Shown here one piece after another: positions 7,425 through 9,865 of a DNA stretch of 9,865 nt. The position numbers were made by a program, and so were the translations under genes. Under the pieces are notes generated by a model. The model had not been told where the DNA came from. It saw only the letters and a program-made list of their open reading frames with translations, and ran no database searches. Location of the stretch: positions 1 to 9,865 of the forward strand of contig JAYVOC010000072.1 in NCBI GenBank assembly GCA_043758125.1, written 5' to 3'. Positions within the stretch are counted from its first letter, which is position 1. Each line of letters begins with the position of its first letter. The stretch is from JANXSD01 sp043758125. Its GTDB lineage: Bacteria > Bacteroidota > Bacteroidia > AKYH767-A > OLB10.

Positions 7425-8432
7425 TTAATACTTCAACAGCTTTTTAATGAAAGTATCATTACCAGTTTTTATTTTCAAAATATAAATGCCATTTGGTTCA
7501 TTACTCAAATCAATAGTTGAATTATCCACACCACTGAATTGATGGTTTTGCAAAAGTTGTCCTAAAGAATTAATTATTTCACAATCATATTTTCCAAACC
7601 TTGAATCACTCTTCATTTGAAACAGTCCATTTTTTGATGGATTTGGAGATAAAATAAAATTTGAAGCAGAAATCTCGGCTACCGCCGTATTTGTAGAAGA
7701 ACATAATGCTGCAACTTCAATAGCACTTAGTGCACGATTATAAATTTTAATATCATCAATGATACCTTTGAACGAAGGAACTCCCAACGTATTTAATCCA
7801 AAAAATAGTGATTGAGTATTTGTTCCTGTTGAAGTTCCAATGAAATCAGTATTCATTAAAGTACCATCAATGTAAATCTTTTCAATTCCTAAAGAATAAG
7901 TATATGTAGCGCAATACCAGGTTTGAGAATGAATAAAAAGTCCATAATTCAAATTAACGTTAGAGGAACTTGATCCAACAACACAATATAAAACGTCAAG
8001 GGTTGTATCGATTGCATTGCAATTAAAATCTAATCCATTATCTGATATTTGTAAACAATAACCACTACTATTTGACGGCGACCACTTTTGAATTAATGTA
8101 TTTGATTGACAAGGATTATTAGTAAAATTCTCTAATTGAAAAATAATATTAAGCGTCATTGCAGTATCCAAATTAAGTGAAGGAGAGTTCGGCACCTCAA
8201 TATAATTTGTTGACCCATCAAAATGATAAGCAGTAAATGGTTGTCCGCTTTTACCAGTGGCTAAAGTTGCACCCCAAACAATACCATGATTTCCAAATCC
8301 ACTATTATCATTGGCATTTCCATTAAATGAATAATCTCCAACTAAACCGCTTTGAAGATTAATTTGTGCATCACAAAAATTTACTGTTTTAAAAATAAAA
8401 ATAATAATAAATAAAAGGCTCTTAATTTTCAT
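7425..8432 (-). CDS. Secreted LamG-like jellyroll protein with T9SS type A sorting domain (downstream copy)
   Basis: A 335-residue exported protein. Residues 1-22 form a signal peptide (Lys2, Lys4, hydrophobic 6-14, CDA before Gln23). Residues about 29-245 form a LamG/concanavalin-like beta jellyroll, opening with GLVGDYSFNGNANDNSG and closing with GIIDDIKIYNRALSAIEV, typical of LamG_3 domains. Residues about 257-335 are a Por secretion/T9SS sorting tail: FILSPNPSKNGLF (259-271), INSLGQLL (287-294), GIYILKIKTGN (315-325) and basic end KKLLKY. Expected route: Sec to periplasm, then T9SS across the outer membrane to the surface or medium. It has no other catalytic domain; binding of glycans or adhesion is a family-level guess. 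It is a tandem paralogue of the next gene: ends nearly identical, residues 95-222 diverged. ATG at 8432 overlaps a palindrome. Confidence 0.9.
   Translation of the reverse strand: MKIKSLLFIIIFIFKTVNFCDAQINLQSGLVGDYSFNGNANDNSGFGNHGIVWGATLATGKSGQPFTAYHFDGSTNYIEVPNSPSLNLDTAMTLNIIFQLENFTNNPCQSNTLIQKWSPSNSSGYCLQISDNGLDFNCNAIDTTLDVLYCVVGSSSSNVNLNYGLFIHSQTWYCATYTYSLGIEKIYIDGTLMNTDFIGTSTGTNTQSLFFGLNTLGVPSFKGIIDDIKIYNRALSAIEVAALCSSTNTAVAEISASNFILSPNPSKNGLFQMKSDSRFGKYDCEIINSLGQLLQNHQFSGVDNSTIDLSNEPNGIYILKIKTGNDTFIKKLLKY
7687..7751. repeat. 65-base exact repeat inside paralogue 3' blocks, copy 1
   Basis: Identical to 8922-8986. It encodes the junction of the jellyroll end and the start of the sorting tail. 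The surrounding 3' coding block (7425 to about 7766) differs from its partner only by scattered, mostly silent, substitutions. Confidence 0.95.
8254..8336. repeat. 83-base exact repeat inside paralogue 5' blocks, copy 1
   Basis: Identical over all 83 bases to 9498-9580. It encodes the first strands of the jellyroll domain. The offset to the partner is 1244 here but 1235 in the 3' block, showing that the diverged core between them is 9 bases longer in the upstream gene. Confidence 0.95.
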
Positions 8433-8469
8433 GATATATTTGAGTTAGATTATAACTCAAATATATCAT
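8431..8469 (-). promoter_or_regulatory. Perfect 17-bp inverted repeat over promoter and start codon
   Basis: Arms 8431-8447 and 8453-8469 are exactly complementary, with a 5-base loop at 8448-8452. The arm proximal to the gene includes the first two bases of the ATG at 8432. The distal arm contains TATATTTG (8465-8458), a match to the Bacteroidota -7 consensus TAnnTTTG. It could be a protein operator or an RNA hairpin that masks the start codon in transcripts entering from upstream. Symmetry is certain; function is inferred. Confidence 0.6.
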
Positions 8470-8484
8470 TTAATTGAATACCAA
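8458..8484 (-). promoter_or_regulatory. Candidate Bacteroidota sigma-A promoter for the downstream LamG gene
   Basis: On the minus strand TTG (8484-8482) is followed after 16 bases by TATATTTG (8465-8458), resembling the TTTG/TAnnTTTG pair; the spacing is slightly shorter than the usual 17-23. Transcription would begin near 8450-8454, giving a leader of about 20 bases that keeps only the gene-proximal arm of the palindrome. Confidence 0.4.
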
Positions 8485-8617
8485 CATAATTTATTTGTAA
8501 CTTTAAAATTGGAATTCAAAAATTTGAAAAATTGTAGTAATTCCATTAACTTTTATGATACTGTGAACGAATCGAAGTATTCCACCGCCAACTAAAAAAT
8601 AAAAATTAACTTGGAAT

Positions 8618-8653
8618 AATTAATCATCTGAGTTAAAATATTTCAAAACGAAT
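8618..8653. repeat. 36-base direct repeat behind LamG gene, copy 2
   Basis: Identical to 7383-7418 and placed at the same distance from the stop codon of the upstream paralogue. The rest of the 8433-8659 spacer (227 bases) is AT-rich. Apart from this repeat, the promoter/palindrome and a short ACCGCCAACT word, I see nothing in it. Confidence 0.95.
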
Positions 8654-8659
8654 TGCTTG

Positions 8660-9673
8660 TTAATACTTCAACAGCTTCTTAATGAAAGTATCATTACCAG
8701 TTTTTATTTTCAAAATATAAATACCATTTGGTTCATTACTCAAATCAATTGTTGAATTACCCACACCACTGAATTGATGGTTTTGCAAAAGTTGTCCTAA
8801 AGAATTAATTATTTCACAATCATACTTTCCAAACCTTGAATCACTCTTTATTTGAAATAGACCATTTTTTGATGGATTTGGAGATAAAATAAAATTTGAA
8901 GCAGAAATCTCGGCAACCGCAGTATTTGTAGAAGAACATAATGCTGCAACTTCAATAGCACTTAGTGCACGATTATAAATTTTAATGTCATCGATGATAC
9001 CAGTATAAGATGGAATACCTAGGTTGTTTTTTCCAAAAAAAAGAGGATCTGTGTTTGCCCCTGCATGAATATTATTTACAAATGCTGAAACGTACAACAA
9101 CCCATCAACGTAAATTTTTTGAGTATCTCCAAGTTGCGTAAATGTTAAACAATACCATTGATTTGTATGAATAAACAATCCAAAATTATACAATCCTTGC
9201 CACCAATTATTGCCTGCAGTTACACCTTGCGGAACACTGTGATTTGTGTCAATATTATTGCAATCCAAATCGTAAACATTGTCTGAAAAGATAAGACCAT
9301 ATCCTGTACCACCATTAATTGATGACCATTTATTTAATAAAGTATTAGCTTGGCAAGGACCGTTATAAAATCCCTCAGGTTTGAATACAGCATAAAGTGT
9401 CATTGCGGTATCTAAATTAAGTGTAGGAGAGTTCGGCACCTCAATATAATTGGTTGACCCATCAAAGTGATATGCAGTAAATGGCTGCCCGCTTTTGCCA
9501 GTGGCTAAAGTTGCACCCCAAACAATACCATGATTTCCAAATCCACTATTATCATTGGCATTTCCATTAAATGAATAATCACCAACTAAACCCTGACTTA
9601 AACTTTGCGCTTCCGATCTGAAAAAAGAAAAAAACATAGTAAAAACAATAGCAAATTTTAGTATATTTCTCAT
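8660..9673 (-). CDS. Secreted LamG-like jellyroll protein with T9SS type A sorting domain (upstream copy)
   Basis: Start set at the ATG at 9673 (337 residues), because it gives a compact signal peptide (Arg2, Lys6, hydrophobic 7-18, SEA before Gln23) like that of the paralogue. A longer TTG-initiated frame from 9721 would add 16 residues before it. Domains mirror the neighbour: jellyroll from about 28, beginning GLVGDYSFNGNAND and ending GIIDDIKIYNRALSAIEV, then the T9SS sorting tail with SPNPSKNGLF, GIYILKIKTGN and the basic KKLLKY end. The core keeps PCQ-NTL-KWS, CN-IDT, GLFIH and QWYC positions but otherwise differs strongly from the other copy, including an extra NNWWQG-type insertion. 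Likely exported to the surface or medium; ligand unknown. No terminator is visible behind it, so transcription may run on toward the second copy. Confidence 0.88.
   Translation of the reverse strand: MRNILKFAIVFTMFFSFFRSEAQSLSQGLVGDYSFNGNANDNSGFGNHGIVWGATLATGKSGQPFTAYHFDGSTNYIEVPNSPTLNLDTAMTLYAVFKPEGFYNGPCQANTLLNKWSSINGGTGYGLIFSDNVYDLDCNNIDTNHSVPQGVTAGNNWWQGLYNFGLFIHTNQWYCLTFTQLGDTQKIYVDGLLYVSAFVNNIHAGANTDPLFFGKNNLGIPSYTGIIDDIKIYNRALSAIEVAALCSSTNTAVAEISASNFILSPNPSKNGLFQIKSDSRFGKYDCEIINSLGQLLQNHQFSGVGNSTIDLSNEPNGIYILKIKTGNDTFIKKLLKY
8922..8986. repeat. 65-base exact repeat inside paralogue 3' blocks, copy 2
   Basis: Partner of 7687-7751, with the same reading frame in both genes. Confidence 0.95.
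9498..9580. repeat. 83-base exact repeat inside paralogue 5' blocks, copy 2
   Basis: Partner of 8254-8336, with the same reading frame in both genes. Confidence 0.95.
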
Positions 9674-9689
9674 AAGAATTAAATTTCTA

Positions 9690-9722
9690 CTAAAGTAAAT
9701 TATTTTTTTTGTAAAATGCAAA
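9690..9722 (-). promoter_or_regulatory. Candidate promoter for the upstream LamG gene
   Basis: On the minus strand TTTG (9722-9719) and TACTTTAG (9697-9690, one mismatch to TAnnTTTG) are separated by 21 bases and lie 16 bases before the ATG at 9673. The leader would be very short. The upstream region of this gene does not contain the palindrome found before its paralogue. Confidence 0.3.
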
Positions 9723-9743
9723 TAATTTGATTCTCATTTCAAA

Positions 9744-9865
9744 TTATCTAACATTTAGTTGCGAATAATAACTTACCGCCAACTCATATCCACTCAATCC
9801 TAGGCCTACAATCAAACCTCTACAATGTTTCGCCATCAGGCTCACGTGTCGGTATTCTTCTCTAG
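9744..9865 (-). other. Unidentified open frame, possible 3' end of a minus-strand gene
   Basis: Thirty-nine sense codons run from the window edge to a TAA at 9746-9744, and base composition from about 9770 onward is visibly richer in G and C than the flanking AT-rich spacer. The peptide contains MAKHCRGLIVGLGLSGYELA, which I do not recognise. A plus-strand frame over the same bases is also open up to a TAG at 9863-9865 but has no ATG. The segment may be a true C-terminus, a gene remnant or a non-coding repeat; the window is too short to decide. Confidence 0.25.

Noticed and set aside
8421..8469. 15-codon upstream ORF starting at 8469 and overlapping the LamG start codon
   Set aside because: It would be transcribed only in read-through RNA, is AT-rich, and its ATG is simply the mirror of the real one in the palindrome.
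7383..9580. Direct repeats as a CRISPR array or insertion-sequence ends
   Set aside because: There are only two copies each, spaced about 1.2 kb, lying in or beside paralogous genes, with no transposase and no spacer pattern.
9674..9721. TTG start for the upstream LamG gene
   Set aside because: It puts 16 residues ahead of a well-formed signal peptide; the ATG at 9673 matches the paralogue's architecture.

Overview
The window looks like a chromosomal piece of a Bacteroidota bacterium. Four signs point this way. Two proteins end in a Por/type IX secretion (T9SS) C-terminal sorting domain. Start codons lack clear Shine-Dalgarno sequences. The DNA is AT-rich, with promoter-like TAnnTTTG/TTTG pairs. 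The polysaccharide tyrosine kinase is of the fused Wzz-kinase type. The genus cannot be read from the sequence.

Layout. (1) Positions 1-3549, + strand: the end of a surface-polysaccharide operon. It holds a Wzc-like tyrosine kinase/copolymerase (5' end outside the window), a dTDP-4-dehydrorhamnose 3,5-epimerase (rfbC/rmlC) and a WecA/MraY-family sugar-1-phosphate transferase. Together they suggest dTDP-sugar supply, priming on undecaprenyl phosphate, and control of chain length or export. (2) Positions 3546-6750, - strand: a tight cluster read as citrulline/arginine-deiminase-like hydrolase (ctlX type), family III CoA-transferase, GNAT acetyltransferase and trmD. The first three are separated by only 3 and 1 bases; trmD follows after 53 bases. 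The polysaccharide operon and trmD converge on one palindromic TTAA that supplies both stop codons. (3) Positions 6798-7352, + strand: a zinc deaminase-fold protein with an N-terminal membrane segment or signal peptide, divergent from ctlX with only 47 bases between the start codons. (4) Positions 7383-9673, - strand: a tandem pair of secreted LamG-like proteins with T9SS sorting tails. Their ends are almost identical, their central part is clearly diverged, and a 36-base repeat lies behind each gene. (5) Positions 9674-9865: a short AT-rich spacer, then a higher-GC segment with an unidentified open minus-strand frame that runs off the window.

Start codons. Three long frames open further upstream on TTG codons, but in each case an internal ATG fits better: 4742 for the GNAT gene, 6798 for the deaminase and 9673 for the upstream LamG gene.

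I see no mobile element, CRISPR array, tRNA or rRNA. The most unusual items are three. A perfect 17-bp palindrome overlaps both the putative promoter and the start codon of the downstream LamG gene. The LamG pair has a conserved-ends, variable-core pattern. The deaminase-fold protein appears membrane-anchored or exported. None of these proves a new system.
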